A stretch of DNA of 64,000 bases from Candidatus Poribacteria bacterium (GTDB lineage Bacteria; Poribacteria; WGA-4E; WGA-3G): the NCBI GenBank assembly GCA_009841255.1, contig VXMD01000083.1, positions 62,001 through 126,000 on the forward strand, read 5' to 3'. The notes beneath the pieces are model-generated. The model did not search any database. It saw only the letters and a list, made by a program, of their open reading frames with translations, and was not told the DNA's origin. This document shows, one piece after another, positions 16,029 through 24,545 of this stretch (its first letter is position 1; each line of letters starts with the position of its first letter). Made by a program: the position numbers and the translations under genes.

Positions 16029-16781
16029 ATGGAAATTGAAAAGCTGAGAATCCTGCTTGAACAGGTTAAAGGCGGAGAGATTGCAGTGGATGATGCCCTG
16101 CAATCCCTCCGCACACTTCCTTTTGAAGATTTAGGATTTTCAAAAATCGATCATCACCGTCAGCTCCGCACTGGATTTCCGGAAGTCATATTCTGCCAAG
16201 GGAAAACAGTAGAACATGTCCAGCAGATTAGTGAACGTATCCTCGCAGCAGGACATCCCCTCCTTGCAACACGCGCCACACCTGATATGTATAAAGCCGT
16301 GAAAGAGGTTCAACCCAGGGCACGCTATAATGAACTTGGACGAACGATCAGCGTTTCGCAATCCGAGGAAGATACAGGCACGCCGGGTATACTTGTTGTT
16401 TCTGCGGGCACCTCCGATTTACCAGTCGCCGAGGAAGCCGCCGAAACCGCATTGATGATGGGAAACCTACCCGAACGCCTTTACGATGTGGGTGTGGCAG
16501 GATTACACCGACTCATGAGCAATCACGAGAAACTCCTGAACGCCCGGGTTATTATCGTCGTTGCGGGCATGGAGGGTGCACTTCCAAGCGTTGTTGGTGG
16601 ATTGGTGGATTGCCCAGTTATTGCAGTCCCGACGAGTATCGGCTACGGTGCCAGTTTCGGAGGACTCGCTGCCCTATTAGGGATGCTAAACAGTTGTGCG
16701 TCCGGTGTCACCGTTGTAAATATCGATAACGGTTTCGGGGCAGGCTATAGCGCGTCGCTTATCAACCGACTCCGTGAATAA
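16029..16781 (+). CDS. larB: LarB, nickel-pincer cofactor biosynthesis carboxylase
   Basis: 250 residues matching LarB over its length, with the PurE-like C-terminal domain. Blocks include LDDALQSLR-like [59 protein letters not shown] and [26 protein letters not shown]. LarB carboxylates nicotinic acid adenine dinucleotide in the synthesis of the nickel-pincer cofactor of lactate racemase-like enzymes. larC and larE are not in this window. The spacing from the YtxH gene is about 100 nt. Confidence 0.92.
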   Translation: MEIEKLRILLEQVKGGEIAVDDALQSLRTLPFEDLGFSKIDHHRQLRTGFPEVIFCQGKTVEHVQQISERILAAGHPLLATRATPDMYKAVKEVQPRARYNELGRTISVSQSEEDTGTPGILVVSAGTSDLPVAEEAAETALMMGNLPERLYDVGVAGLHRLMSNHEKLLNARVIIVVAGMEGALPSVVGGLVDCPVIAVPTSIGYGASFGGLAALLGMLNSCASGVTVVNIDNGFGAGYSASLINRLRE

Positions 16782-16788
16782 TTGTCGG

Positions 16789-17460
16789 TTATGCTCCACA
16801 TGTAATGCCTTTCTCCTTTTCCTCATCCGTAATTCTCAGCACAACATTCGCGCTTTTCGGCGTTCCTTGCGAACTGAATCCCACCCGCTGAGTTAGAGAA
16901 TTTGAAAAGTGGTATTCCGTTCTTAACTGGATAACTTCAGCAGTGATGCTGAGAGTGACGACATCAGATCCAATTTTGCACCGAACTTGGTACGGAACCG
17001 ATTCAGAATGACTTTGCCCATAAGAACGCGGTTGCCACGTTACACCGGATGCTTCAGCATAAGTTGTTAGGGCTGTTTCGGCTGCTTTCGCAATATTTCC
17101 CTCCGTATTAAGGACATATTTCGCCGCACGTGTCGCTCTGTTTGCGGCATCTTCCAAGCGTTTTTGAACCGATCTTGCCTCTTTTTCCTCTGCGTCATCC
17201 GTCTCTTTGCTCTTTCGTAAAGCAAAATAAACTACCGTTCCAAGGACGCAAAGAAAAGCGGCAGTACTCAGAATAACGGTACCTCGCAATTCACGCCGAC
17301 GCGTCATGCTTTCAAAATCCTCACGATGGTGGGGATAGAAAGCATCATGCGCAAAAATAGGCGCGCTCCAGTACAATATACCAATAGATAACAACAGTAG
17401 TGGGAAAGAGAAAAATTTTCGGAGCATCCATCTGTACCTGCCTCGCATCCAGTATAGCAA
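16789..17460 (-). CDS. Two-TM hypothetical protein
   Basis: 223 residues; no family recognised. There is a signal-like or first TM segment (MLRKFFSFPLLLLSIGILYWSAPIFA), an outside-type stretch AHDAFYPHHREDFE, and a second TM (TVILSTAAFLCVLGTVVYFAL). A basic/acidic helical linker and a C-terminal beta-like domain with two Cys follow. The start may be the ATG at 17427 rather than 17460, since MLRKFF begins a classical signal sequence and an AGG-type site lies 9 nt upstream. It is convergent with larB (7-nt gap). Confidence 0.6.
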   Translation of the reverse strand: MLYWMRGRYRWMLRKFFSFPLLLLSIGILYWSAPIFAHDAFYPHHREDFESMTRRRELRGTVILSTAAFLCVLGTVVYFALRKSKETDDAEEKEARSVQKRLEDAANRATRAAKYVLNTEGNIAKAAETALTTYAEASGVTWQPRSYGQSHSESVPYQVRCKIGSDVVTLSITAEVIQLRTEYHFSNSLTQRVGFSSQGTPKSANVVLRITDEEKEKGITCGA

Positions 17461-17725
17461 CGGGAAATCGAAAAGTCAATACTGTGCCAATGCCAAGACT
17501 ATTTCGTTTTCCATGTGCTCTTCAAGTCCGCTGGTTTGTAGTAGGGAACCCATGCGCAAGTCGCGTGTGGACTTGCGGGACAATGCTCGTTATGCCCACC
17601 TTCAAAACGTGCGATGAATCGCACGACTACAAACACATCACTTGTGATCGGGAAATCATTTATTGTCTGCTATTCCACACATCCCATAGAAAACCGAAAA
17701 CTTCTGAACCACATACATGAAAAAC
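17461..17725. repeat. Intergenic region with two short perfect hairpins
   Basis: No gene is seen. There are two palindromes: CGCAAGTC/GACTTGCG (17555-17562 and 17570-17577) and CGTGCGAT/ATCGCACG (17608-17615 and 17618-17625). Both sit in sequence flanked by GTTTGTAGTAGG and GACTACAAA, which are complementary at their ends (TTTGTAG / CTACAAA). The whole block may therefore be one larger palindromic repeat. Confidence 0.5.
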
Positions 17726-17754
17726 TTGACGTAAAATTGTAAATTTGATACAAT
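17726..17754 (+). promoter_or_regulatory. Sigma-70 promoter for the FtsX-like permease operon
   Basis: -35 TTGACG (17726-17731), -10 TACAAT (17749-17754), spacer 17 nt. The permease starts at TTG 17795 after AAGGAG. Confidence 0.7.
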
Positions 17755-17794
17755 ACATTTAATAGATACAAAATAAGAACAAGGAGACAGACAT

Positions 17795-18472
17795 TTGCAG
17801 CAAAGAACACCAATTGAAGAACAGATCGATCTCCCTTTTATAGAATCTTTACGCATTAGTTTTCAGAGCTTGAAAATCCGCTTTGGGCGCTCAATCATCA
17901 CAACTGCGGGCATCACACTTGGTATCGCGTTTCTCGTGTCGGTGTGGACAAATAACGAAATCGGTCTCGCACTACAGGAGAGCGGACGACAATCGGCAAT
18001 TAACACATTTGAAGAGACAACGGAAAAAGGGATCTCCACAAAAGATATTTGGTTGATTGTAATGTCGCTGATTGTTTGTGTCGTCGGTATTGCGAATTCA
18101 ATGCTGATGGCGGTAACAGAACGCTTTCGAGAGATCGGGACGATGAAATGCCTCGGGGCGTTGGACGGATTCGTGGTTCGGTTGTTCCTACTTGAATCGG
18201 GATTTCAAGGGTTTTCAGGAGCACTCATCGGTGCGCTTATTGGAACACTCGGAGCAGTCCTTTTAGGACTCAAAGACTACGGGTTAGACCTATTCTTCTA
18301 CTTCCCCCTGTTACCTGCACAGCCTGAAGATGGAACAATGCGACTCGGCGTGATCGTCGTCATTCTGCTCGGATGTATACTCGGTATGATTTTGGCAGTT
18401 ATCGGTTCATCGTTCCCCGCATGGCGTGCGGCGAAACTCCCACCTGCTGAAGCAATGCGGACTGAGGTATAA
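17795..18472 (+). CDS. Short FtsX/MacB-type ABC permease lacking the periplasmic domain
   Basis: 225 residues, TTG start supported by AAGGAGACAG. The C-terminal FtsX domain is clear: a TM around 85-105 followed by MLMAVTERFREIGTMKCLGALDGFV, then two more TMs ending in PAWRAAKLPPAEAMRTEV. The N-terminal part has the usual first helix ITTAGITLGIAFLVSVW. Between the first and second helix there are only about 35 residues, where MacB-type permeases carry a large periplasmic core. It is therefore a reduced form. It pairs with the ATPase 15 nt downstream. Confidence 0.8.
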   Translation: MQQRTPIEEQIDLPFIESLRISFQSLKIRFGRSIITTAGITLGIAFLVSVWTNNEIGLALQESGRQSAINTFEETTEKGISTKDIWLIVMSLIVCVVGIANSMLMAVTERFREIGTMKCLGALDGFVVRLFLLESGFQGFSGALIGALIGTLGAVLLGLKDYGLDLFFYFPLLPAQPEDGTMRLGVIVVILLGCILGMILAVIGSSFPAWRAAKLPPAEAMRTEV

Positions 18473-18486
18473 GCACGGAGGAAATT

Positions 18487-19221
18487 ATGGCTGATATCGT
18501 TGTGAAAACTGAAGATGTTGTCAAAGAATATCGCATGGGTTCAAACATTCTTCGTGCTTTGGACGGCATCAATATTGAGATTGAACGCGGCGAGTATATT
18601 TCGTTAATGGGTCCCTCGGGTTCGGGCAAATCCACGCTCTTTAACATGATCGGTGCCCTTGACCGTCCGACAGAAGGTCAAGTTTATATTGACGGACAAA
18701 ATATGTCTCAGCTCTCGCAAAGGCAGATTGCGGCGTTTCGGTGCCACCGCGTGGGCTATATTTTTCAGAGTTATAACCTGCTGCACGTGCGGAGCGCACA
18801 TGGAAATGTAACGCTACCGATGATTTTTGCGGGGATACCTGAAAAACAACGCAATGAAAAAGCGGAACAGCTGCTGGATATGGTCGGATTGGGGGATAGG
18901 ATGTACCATCTCCCCGACGAACTTTCGGGCGGACAGCGTCAACGCGTCGCTATCGCCAGAGCACTTGCGAACGATCCGAGTATCGTCCTCGCTGACGAAC
19001 CGACAGCAAACCTTGACACAATCACGGGACGCGAGATTATTGACCTCATTAAACGCTTGAATGACGAACAGGGCGTTACTGTTATCTCGGCAACACACGA
19101 CCTGAAGATGCTTGATGTCTCTGACCGGATTGTGGACATCCGAGACGGACTCGTGGAACGTATCAGAAACCGAGACGAGATTGACATCGAGGTCGGCGAA
19201 GTCGGCGGTGAGGGCCATTAA
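18487..19221 (+). CDS. MacB/LolD-type ABC ATP-binding protein
   Basis: 244 residues. Walker A GPSGSGKST, signature LSGGQRQRVAIARAL, Walker B SIVLADEPTANLD and H-loop ISATHDLKM are all intact. It belongs to the MacB/LolD/FtsE group that drives FtsX-type permeases by mechanotransmission. It follows the permease after 15 nt with an AGGA-type SD. It likely powers export or membrane remodelling; the substrate is unknown. Confidence 0.92.
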   Translation: MADIVVKTEDVVKEYRMGSNILRALDGINIEIERGEYISLMGPSGSGKSTLFNMIGALDRPTEGQVYIDGQNMSQLSQRQIAAFRCHRVGYIFQSYNLLHVRSAHGNVTLPMIFAGIPEKQRNEKAEQLLDMVGLGDRMYHLPDELSGGQRQRVAIARALANDPSIVLADEPTANLDTITGREIIDLIKRLNDEQGVTVISATHDLKMLDVSDRIVDIRDGLVERIRNRDEIDIEVGEVGGEGH

Positions 19222-19228
19222 AAAACCG

Positions 19229-20248
19229 TTAAATTTCCGACAAGCGGACAGGACGGTTTTCACGGAGCGACTTCAACGCCGCGAAAGCCATCACGACAGG
19301 TGCGCGGCCATCTGCCCCTGTAACGGGTGGTAGTGTATCCTCTTGAATACACGTAAAGAACGCTTGCAATTCCGCAAGAAATGCCGACTTATAGCGTTCC
19401 ACAAAGAAATACGGAGGCGATGCAGCGCGTGTCCCTTCACTACCGCTAAAAGTAACAGTATCCGTCAGTGGATTCGCCGCCGTAACCATCCCTTTTGAAC
19501 CGAAAACCTCAACCCGCTGGTCGTAACCGTAGACAGCCTCTCTGCTGTTATCAATAGTTGCGATAACTCCGTTTTGGAATCGTAATGTGATCACCGTTGT
19601 GTCGATGTCACCCGCCTCACCGATCTGTGGATCCACGCGCACATCTCCTACTGCATAAACTTCAACAACCTCGTCTCCGATGAGATAGCGCGCCATATCA
19701 AAATCGTGGATCGTCATGTCAAGAAAAATCCCGCCAGAGACCTTGACGTATTCAATCGGTGGTGGTGCTGGATCCCGGCTCGTGATCCGCATGATGTGTG
19801 GTTCGCCAATCTCCCCGGAGGCAACCGCTTCACGGATGCGCGCGAAACTCGCGTCAAAGCGACGGTTGAACCCTACCTGAAATTTAACGCCTGTTTTCTC
19901 GACAATCGCCAAAGTTTCATCGATCTGTTCCAAATCCAAGGAGATCGGTTTTTCACAAAAGACGTGTTTCCCCGCCCTCGCCGCAGCTTGGCTCATCTCG
20001 ACATGTGTATTGGTAGCAGATGCCACTAACACAGCATCAATCTGCGGATTAGTTAAAAGCGCGGTATAATCGTCAGTTGTCTTTGGGATATTAAACTGTT
20101 TAGCGAGGGATTCAACAGCGGTGGCGTCCAAACTACAAATCGCGATCAGTTCGGCTTCAGGTATGTTCTGGGCAAGGTGTTCAATGTGCAGTGCACCGAT
20201 ACGTCCTGCGCCGATAACGCCAACACCGATTTTTGAGGATTTGTTCAT
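19229..20248 (-). CDS. iolG: Inositol 2-dehydrogenase-like oxidoreductase
   Basis: 339 residues, Gfo/Idh/MocA family. GVGVIGAGRIGALHIEHLA is the nucleotide-binding loop. GKHVFCEKPISLD is the EKP motif. VGFNRRFDASFARIREAV and GGIFLDMTIHDFDMARYLIGDEV follow, as in myo-inositol 2-dehydrogenase. It would oxidise myo-inositol to scyllo-inosose with NAD+. The partner gene upstream looks like iolE (32-nt gap), which supports this. RBS AGGAAAGG lies before ATG. Confidence 0.87.
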   Translation of the reverse strand: MNKSSKIGVGVIGAGRIGALHIEHLAQNIPEAELIAICSLDATAVESLAKQFNIPKTTDDYTALLTNPQIDAVLVASATNTHVEMSQAAARAGKHVFCEKPISLDLEQIDETLAIVEKTGVKFQVGFNRRFDASFARIREAVASGEIGEPHIMRITSRDPAPPPIEYVKVSGGIFLDMTIHDFDMARYLIGDEVVEVYAVGDVRVDPQIGEAGDIDTTVITLRFQNGVIATIDNSREAVYGYDQRVEVFGSKGMVTAANPLTDTVTFSGSEGTRAASPPYFFVERYKSAFLAELQAFFTCIQEDTLPPVTGADGRAPVVMAFAALKSLRENRPVRLSEI

Positions 20249-20280
20249 TAAAGACCTTTCCTACATGGATTCTATTAGTG

Positions 20281-21174
20281 CTACAGAATTGAATTCAGAT
20301 ATCGCAGATTCCGTTCTGCACTTTCGTAAGGACTTCCCATCCCGGGCAAGACATCCTGCTCCACGACGATCCAGCCATCGTAGTTCCGCTTTCGCAACTC
20401 TCCAAGGAATGCTGGGAAATCAACGTCTCCCTCGCCGAGTTCGCAAAAAACGCCATTCCCAACAGACTCGAAATAATCCCACTCCTCCTTACGAGAACGA
20501 GCAGCGATATCGGGATGGCAATCCTTGAAATGGACGTGCCAGACTCGCTCGGCATGGCGGGTATACGCTTCAATTGGATCACCGCCACCGAATCGGTAAT
20601 GCCCTGTATCGAAACACAATCCGATGAGGTCCGGATCGGTGCGTTCCATTAACATATCAACTTCCGCCGCCGTCTCTATATATCCCGCACAGTGTGGATG
20701 GAAAACCGTGCGGAGTCCTAACTCCCGTCGGACAGATTCAGCGATACGGTGCACGCCCTGGACAAAAGTATCCCACTGCGCTGGTGTCAATCCGTGCTCA
20801 GGACGGACACGCCCGGCATAGCGCGTACGCAGTTCCGTGGTGGCGTTGTCATCTGACAGCACGATAAATGGCGTTTTTCCACTGGTGTCCGTTAACAAAC
20901 AGGCGTGAAGTAGTGCTGATTCCCTGCCATCTGCGTGCGTCTCTTCATCGGCAAGCGCGACGCCTACGAATGCACCTAACAGCGTTAGTTCACGTTTTTT
21001 AAGTTCGGCACGAAGATGTTCTCCATTTGTCGGCATGAATCCCCAATCGCCCAACTCGGTGCCGAGGTAACCGATTTCGTGCATCTCGTCCAATACTTGC
21101 GCGTAACCGGGGGCTTCGCCGTCTAATTCAAACTCAAGTACACCCCATGAACACGGGGCATTTGCAATTTTCAT
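20281..21174 (-). CDS. IolE-like sugar phosphate isomerase/epimerase (inosose dehydratase)
   Basis: 297 residues, TIM-barrel AP-endonuclease 2 family. The start KIANAPCSWGVLEFE and GTELGDWGFMP match inosose dehydratases. Metal-ligand regions are HPHCAGYIET, CFDTGHYRFGG, HVHFKDCHPDIA and VVEQDVLP. It would dehydrate scyllo-inosose, the product of the adjacent dehydrogenase. The pair thus forms the first two steps of inositol catabolism; mmsA at 35590 could serve the last step. Confidence 0.82.
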   Translation of the reverse strand: MKIANAPCSWGVLEFELDGEAPGYAQVLDEMHEIGYLGTELGDWGFMPTNGEHLRAELKKRELTLLGAFVGVALADEETHADGRESALLHACLLTDTSGKTPFIVLSDDNATTELRTRYAGRVRPEHGLTPAQWDTFVQGVHRIAESVRRELGLRTVFHPHCAGYIETAAEVDMLMERTDPDLIGLCFDTGHYRFGGGDPIEAYTRHAERVWHVHFKDCHPDIAARSRKEEWDYFESVGNGVFCELGEGDVDFPAFLGELRKRNYDGWIVVEQDVLPGMGSPYESAERNLRYLNSIL

Positions 21175-21266
21175 AGAATTATAGACTCTCTTTTGCTTAA
21201 AATGTTTTCCGATCTACTTAAGGTTGCTGATTCTCCCTTCGCGTGCTGTCTACTGTAGTCGATTCA

Positions 21267-21674
21267 TCAGTTCGTCACGCGATGTGATGTTTCTGGATCT
21301 CCCGATAGATGTGCGGTTGCTTTTGCTGCGTCTGGCTCGCCTATAGCCAGTGCAAGATTATTATCTTCGTCCGCTATGGGTTGGATTGAAAGCCGATATC
21401 CGAGGGCGTTCAGAACAGTACCAATCGCGTCAATCAGCGGCGTATCCGTATTAGATAGCGCGGTTGCTAAGGTTTGTGGCGAAATATCAGTGTGTTGCGT
21501 GAGTTTGGAAATCCCGCCTTGTGCTTCGACAACTGTTTTTAGGGCTTCCCGGACAATAAGAGGCTGTCCGAAACTGTAATAATCATCCAGAATAGCTTGG
21601 AGATAATGAATCGCCTCCTCCCGGTCAGCGAGGTCTTCAATGAGACACTCTCGCCATGTCCTCATTTTTCTCAT
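21267..21674 (-). CDS. HTH antitoxin (addiction-module antidote type)
   Basis: 135 residues. Residues about 20-105 match the putative addiction module antidote family: ALKTVVEAQGGISKLTQHTDISPQTLATALSN is a HTH-like region and IGTVLNALGYRLSIQPI is typical of HigA-like antitoxins. Its ATG overlaps the toxin stop by 4 nt (ATGA). The order is toxin first, antitoxin second, as in higBA modules. The C-terminal 35 residues are longer than usual. Confidence 0.82.
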   Translation of the reverse strand: MRKMRTWRECLIEDLADREEAIHYLQAILDDYYSFGQPLIVREALKTVVEAQGGISKLTQHTDISPQTLATALSNTDTPLIDAIGTVLNALGYRLSIQPIADEDNNLALAIGEPDAAKATAHLSGDPETSHRVTN

Positions 21675-22009
21675 AGGTTTTCCTCCTTATATTGTAGCCA
21701 ATAACTTTTTGCCCGTTCTATATCTCGTGTCTGTGATGATTTATCACCCGCGCAAAGTAGCAGGATGATCATATTCCTGATTTCACCAAAATAAATCCGA
21801 TAACCTCTTCCGAAGTGGAAGCGCAGTTCAAGTACCCCTTCCCCCACAAATTTGACATTCCCGAAATTTCCGAGTCTGAGTCGTTCCAATCCTGCCCGAA
21901 TCCGAGCTCTTGTTTTTCTATCTTGAATTGATTTCAACCATTCATTAAAAGGTTCTTTACCGTTTGGAGCGCGATAGATCTGTATATTTCGTAGATGTGA
22001 GGTATGCAT
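21671..22009 (-). CDS. RelE/ParE-superfamily toxin (addiction-module killer type)
   Basis: 112 residues. Recognisable blocks are PFNEWLKSIQDRKTRARIRAGLERLRLGNFGNVKFVGEGVLELRF in outline and GYRIYFGEIRNMIILLLCAGDKSSQTRDIERAKSY at the C-terminus, as in HigB-like Gp49 toxins. It is expected to cleave mRNA on ribosomes. It begins 11 nt after the restriction-nuclease-like gene, so it is probably part of the same transcript. Confidence 0.87.
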   Translation of the reverse strand: MHTSHLRNIQIYRAPNGKEPFNEWLKSIQDRKTRARIRAGLERLRLGNFGNVKFVGEGVLELRFHFGRGYRIYFGEIRNMIILLLCAGDKSSQTRDIERAKSYWLQYKEENL

Positions 22010-22020
22010 TGTTGGTAAAT

Positions 22021-22839
22021 CTAATGCTTTTCAAGTAATTGCTTAAGATCTTCAATGAAATGTTCAAACAGTTTAACCTTGTCGCTCTCCTCGAGTGCTT
22101 CTGCTGTTAGAACATACGTGCCATCCAACTCTGCCTCCGCAATGACTCGCTCTTTCTTTGGCAAGTCCACAATCTCCAAGATTTTGTCTATGTCAACTGT
22201 AATGAGATAGTATTTGATGGAAGCACTATTTTCGTCAGCCTGAAGTTTGCGTTTCCAATAAGCCTGCTCAGTGATTCGGTTTTTCACATTAACGATACAC
22301 GAGATTACAGCGATAACATGAGAATTTTTAGGGGTGTAAATAATAAAATCAACATTCGGAGGATAAGAATTGGATTCTCCATAATCAATTGCGAGATACT
22401 GTTTAACACTCTCCAATTCTTCGGAGAAAGTGCTGTTATTTTCTAACTCATAGCGACTAATAAGTTTCATCCCTAACTTTTCAATTGGATCACTAATAAT
22501 ATGTCGGATCCGTTCTCGAAAAGTGTCGCCCTCAGCAGCACGCCAATTTTTTCCAAGTTCCCCTGTCAAAGAAGTGGCCAAGCCTTCAAGAGCAACAGCA
22601 TCTTCAAGACCACCCCATGAAACGGATTCCCCGTAGTGTTCTTCAAGTTGGTATATGAGATGGCTTGTGTAATCAACAATGCTGAAATCAATGACATTTC
22701 TTTCTATGAGTGTATCCACTAATGTATCATCATATCCCATCTCGTAAAGCGCATCCGTAAGGATGTTTCTCCGCCCATTAAGACTGGTTTCCCCACGCGC
22801 TGTTGGGGCTGCTTTGATGGGTTCAGGCATGTTCTTCAC
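22021..22839 (-). CDS. BsaWI-like type II restriction endonuclease candidate
   Basis: 272 residues, GTG start 3 nt after the HNH stop (ATG alternative at 22830). The C-terminal half has PPNVDFIIYTP, then VIAVISCIVNVKNRITEQAYWKRKL. This fits the pattern of the BsaWI/CCGG-cutter group, where a D is followed by a strand ending in a Ser-x-Lys type motif and by R-x-R-I-x-Q-x-A-Y-W-K. From memory the catalytic Lys follows SC; here Ile stands there and a Lys comes four residues later. The nuclease may be altered. Its location behind a methyltransferase supports a restriction role. Confidence 0.6.
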   Translation of the reverse strand: MKNMPEPIKAAPTARGETSLNGRRNILTDALYEMGYDDTLVDTLIERNVIDFSIVDYTSHLIYQLEEHYGESVSWGGLEDAVALEGLATSLTGELGKNWRAAEGDTFRERIRHIISDPIEKLGMKLISRYELENNSTFSEELESVKQYLAIDYGESNSYPPNVDFIIYTPKNSHVIAVISCIVNVKNRITEQAYWKRKLQADENSASIKYYLITVDIDKILEIVDLPKKERVIAEAELDGTYVLTAEALEESDKVKLFEHFIEDLKQLLEKH

Positions 22840-22842
22840 CGG

Positions 22843-23430
22843 TCAATCCCCTGTGTCGGGACGCTCAATATGGCCGTTAACACCATGTGTATCATAAACA
22901 TCAAAAACGGCTTCACAGAAAACCCTCATCTTTTCATCCTGGTTTTTCAACGCTGTTTCATACATTCTGATGAAATATCTTTTGCCTGCTTCGGTCTGCG
23001 AATAGTTACTTTTGCGCAAATTGTGTTCATAACAGAGGGTCTGTCCGTTATCAATGGTATTCGTGCCGCCCCTATCTTTTGGTTTGATATGGTCGGCGGC
23101 TATCGTAACGCCATCTGCCTCTCCACGTCCACAAACAACACAACGGCGATCATCACGTTCAAAAATAGCTTCTCTGTCCCGCGGGGAAAACTCGAATAGC
23201 ACAACCTCGTGGACATAATCGGGATCGTACTTGTAAATGCCTTTCTCTACCTTGATTAGTTTTCCCTCCTGATGAAGCTGCCTAACGGTTCTCCAAGGAT
23301 CCCTCGGAGTTTTACCATGTTCTTGAAAGTACTGTTCCGATACCCAGTCAACCACGGGGCCATGCTGGAGATCCTCGTTCGGATGATTCACGAAATACTC
23401 TAACACAAGCTCACGAATTGTCTTTGCCAT
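22843..23430 (-). CDS. Winged-helix plus HNH endonuclease
   Basis: 195 residues from the ATG at 23430, with GAGGAG 4 nt upstream; a 7-residue longer form lacks an SD. Residues 1-75 look like a winged helix (TIRELVLEYFVNHPNED, DPWRTVRQLHQEGKLIKVEKGIYKY). The HNH nuclease follows: CVVCGRGE, IAADHIKPKDRGGTN, NGQTLCYEHNLRKS. It overlaps the methyltransferase 3' end by 20 nt. It is probably a restriction or accessory nuclease of the same system. Confidence 0.85.
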   Translation of the reverse strand: MAKTIRELVLEYFVNHPNEDLQHGPVVDWVSEQYFQEHGKTPRDPWRTVRQLHQEGKLIKVEKGIYKYDPDYVHEVVLFEFSPRDREAIFERDDRRCVVCGRGEADGVTIAADHIKPKDRGGTNTIDNGQTLCYEHNLRKSNYSQTEAGKRYFIRMYETALKNQDEKMRVFCEAVFDVYDTHGVNGHIERPDTGD

Positions 23431-24214
23431 GTGTCTCCTCTTTTTCTTCAAACAGATACAATTGATTTGCAGCCTGACTTACCCGTTCCTTCGCAAGTTC
23501 GCAGTAATATTCATCGACATCAATTCCAATGCTGCGACGTTTGTTCAATTGGGCGGCAACTAAAGTAGTCCCACTGCCCATAAACGGATCAAGGATAGTG
23601 TCCCCTACGTAACTAAAGAGTTTGATACAACGGCGTGGAAGTTCTAAAGGAAAAGGGGCGGGGTGTCCAATGCGTTTTTTGCTCTCACCCGGAAAAGTCC
23701 AGAGACCGTTTGTCCACTCCATGAATTCTTCCCGGTTTATATCCGATTGTCCACTACCACTCGTTTTTTTCCACTGCTCTTTGTAGAGAACAACAATCAA
23801 CTCAACAGGGGCAATAACATAAGGGGCGGATGCTCTCATCCATGAACCCCAAGCGGTTCGTCTGGAGATATTGCCTTCGTTCCATACAATGGTAGAGTGG
23901 TACTGAAATCCGACAGCGGTTGCGAGTTTGGTGAGATCCGCACCGACGTGTTGTTGGCCACCTTTGTTTTTATCTAAAGGGATATTAAGACAGAAACGCC
24001 CATCGGACTTAAGCCATCGAAAACAACGCGTGAACCATTTTTTCGAAAAGGCAAGATAGTCGGCATAAGAAAGGGCATCGTCATTTGAGTTATATTCTAT
24101 ATCAACGTTGTAAGGTGGTGATGTAACGATGAGGTCAATGCTGTCTTTTTTTATAGCGCGTGTAGTCAGTACATTTCCGTTGACTATTCTGAATTGTTCG
24201 TCGGTAAAAGCCAC
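23411..24214 (-). CDS. Beta-class DNA methyltransferase (N4-cytosine or N6-adenine)
   Basis: 267 residues. Motif IV DLIVTSPPYNVDI comes first and motif I DPFMGSGTTLVAA near the C-terminus, which is the beta-class order. TSPPY favours N4-cytosine modification, though N6-adenine cannot be excluded. The target-recognition region lies between. It heads the operon with two nuclease candidates and a toxin-antitoxin pair. Confidence 0.92.
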   Translation of the reverse strand: MAFTDEQFRIVNGNVLTTRAIKKDSIDLIVTSPPYNVDIEYNSNDDALSYADYLAFSKKWFTRCFRWLKSDGRFCLNIPLDKNKGGQQHVGADLTKLATAVGFQYHSTIVWNEGNISRRTAWGSWMRASAPYVIAPVELIVVLYKEQWKKTSGSGQSDINREEFMEWTNGLWTFPGESKKRIGHPAPFPLELPRRCIKLFSYVGDTILDPFMGSGTTLVAAQLNKRRSIGIDVDEYYCELAKERVSQAANQLYLFEEKEETHGKDNS

Positions 24215-24275
24215 ATCTTCCTCCTATACACTAAGATAGGTGTTAAAGAATTTCCATCGGTAGTAATATCCGTCT

Positions 24276-24304
24276 ATTATACAACATTTGCTTTAGCATA
24301 GCAA
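24276..24304 (-). promoter_or_regulatory. Promoter of the restriction-modification operon
   Basis: Minus strand: -10 TATAAT (24281-24276), 17-nt spacer, -35 TTGCTA (24304-24299). It is divergent from the CBASS promoter; the two -35 boxes are about 10 nt apart. Confidence 0.65.
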
Positions 24305-24314
24305 GCAAATTAAT

Positions 24315-24344
24315 TTGACAAACGAATTAAAAATGTAGTATACT
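24315..24344 (+). promoter_or_regulatory. Consensus-like promoter of the CBASS operon
   Basis: -35 TTGACA (24315-24320, perfect), -10 TATACT (24339-24344), spacer 18 nt. Transcription would start near 24351 and give a leader of about 195 nt. Confidence 0.75.
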
Positions 24345-24360
24345 TAAGTAGTGCGCTTAA

Positions 24361-24470
24361 TATTTGTGAATTTAACTCTGATCCCGTTTCGGGTATTGTC
24401 TCTCCCACCCAATTAGACAGAGTTAATTTAGACCGCACGACCTTTCTAAAATAACCCTCGGTCTAGATTC
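24361..24470 (+). ncRNA. Structured leader of the CBASS operon (unnamed)
   Basis: Within the predicted 5' untranslated region there is an outer stem TTAACTCTG/CAGAGTTAA (24372-24380 and 24418-24426). It encloses a small hairpin CCCG-TTT-CGGG (24383-24393). A second stem follows with TAGACCG/CGGTCTA near 24429-24435 and 24459-24465. There is no T-tract, so it is not an obvious terminator. The coding start is about 80 nt further on, after AAGGAG. I call it a structured leader; a separate small RNA is possible. Confidence 0.45.
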
Positions 24471-24545
24471 CCCTTCATTAATATAAAAAGGGAACCTATC
24501 CCGCAGTATACAAATTATAACACTTTTTAATCAAGGAGAAGAATT

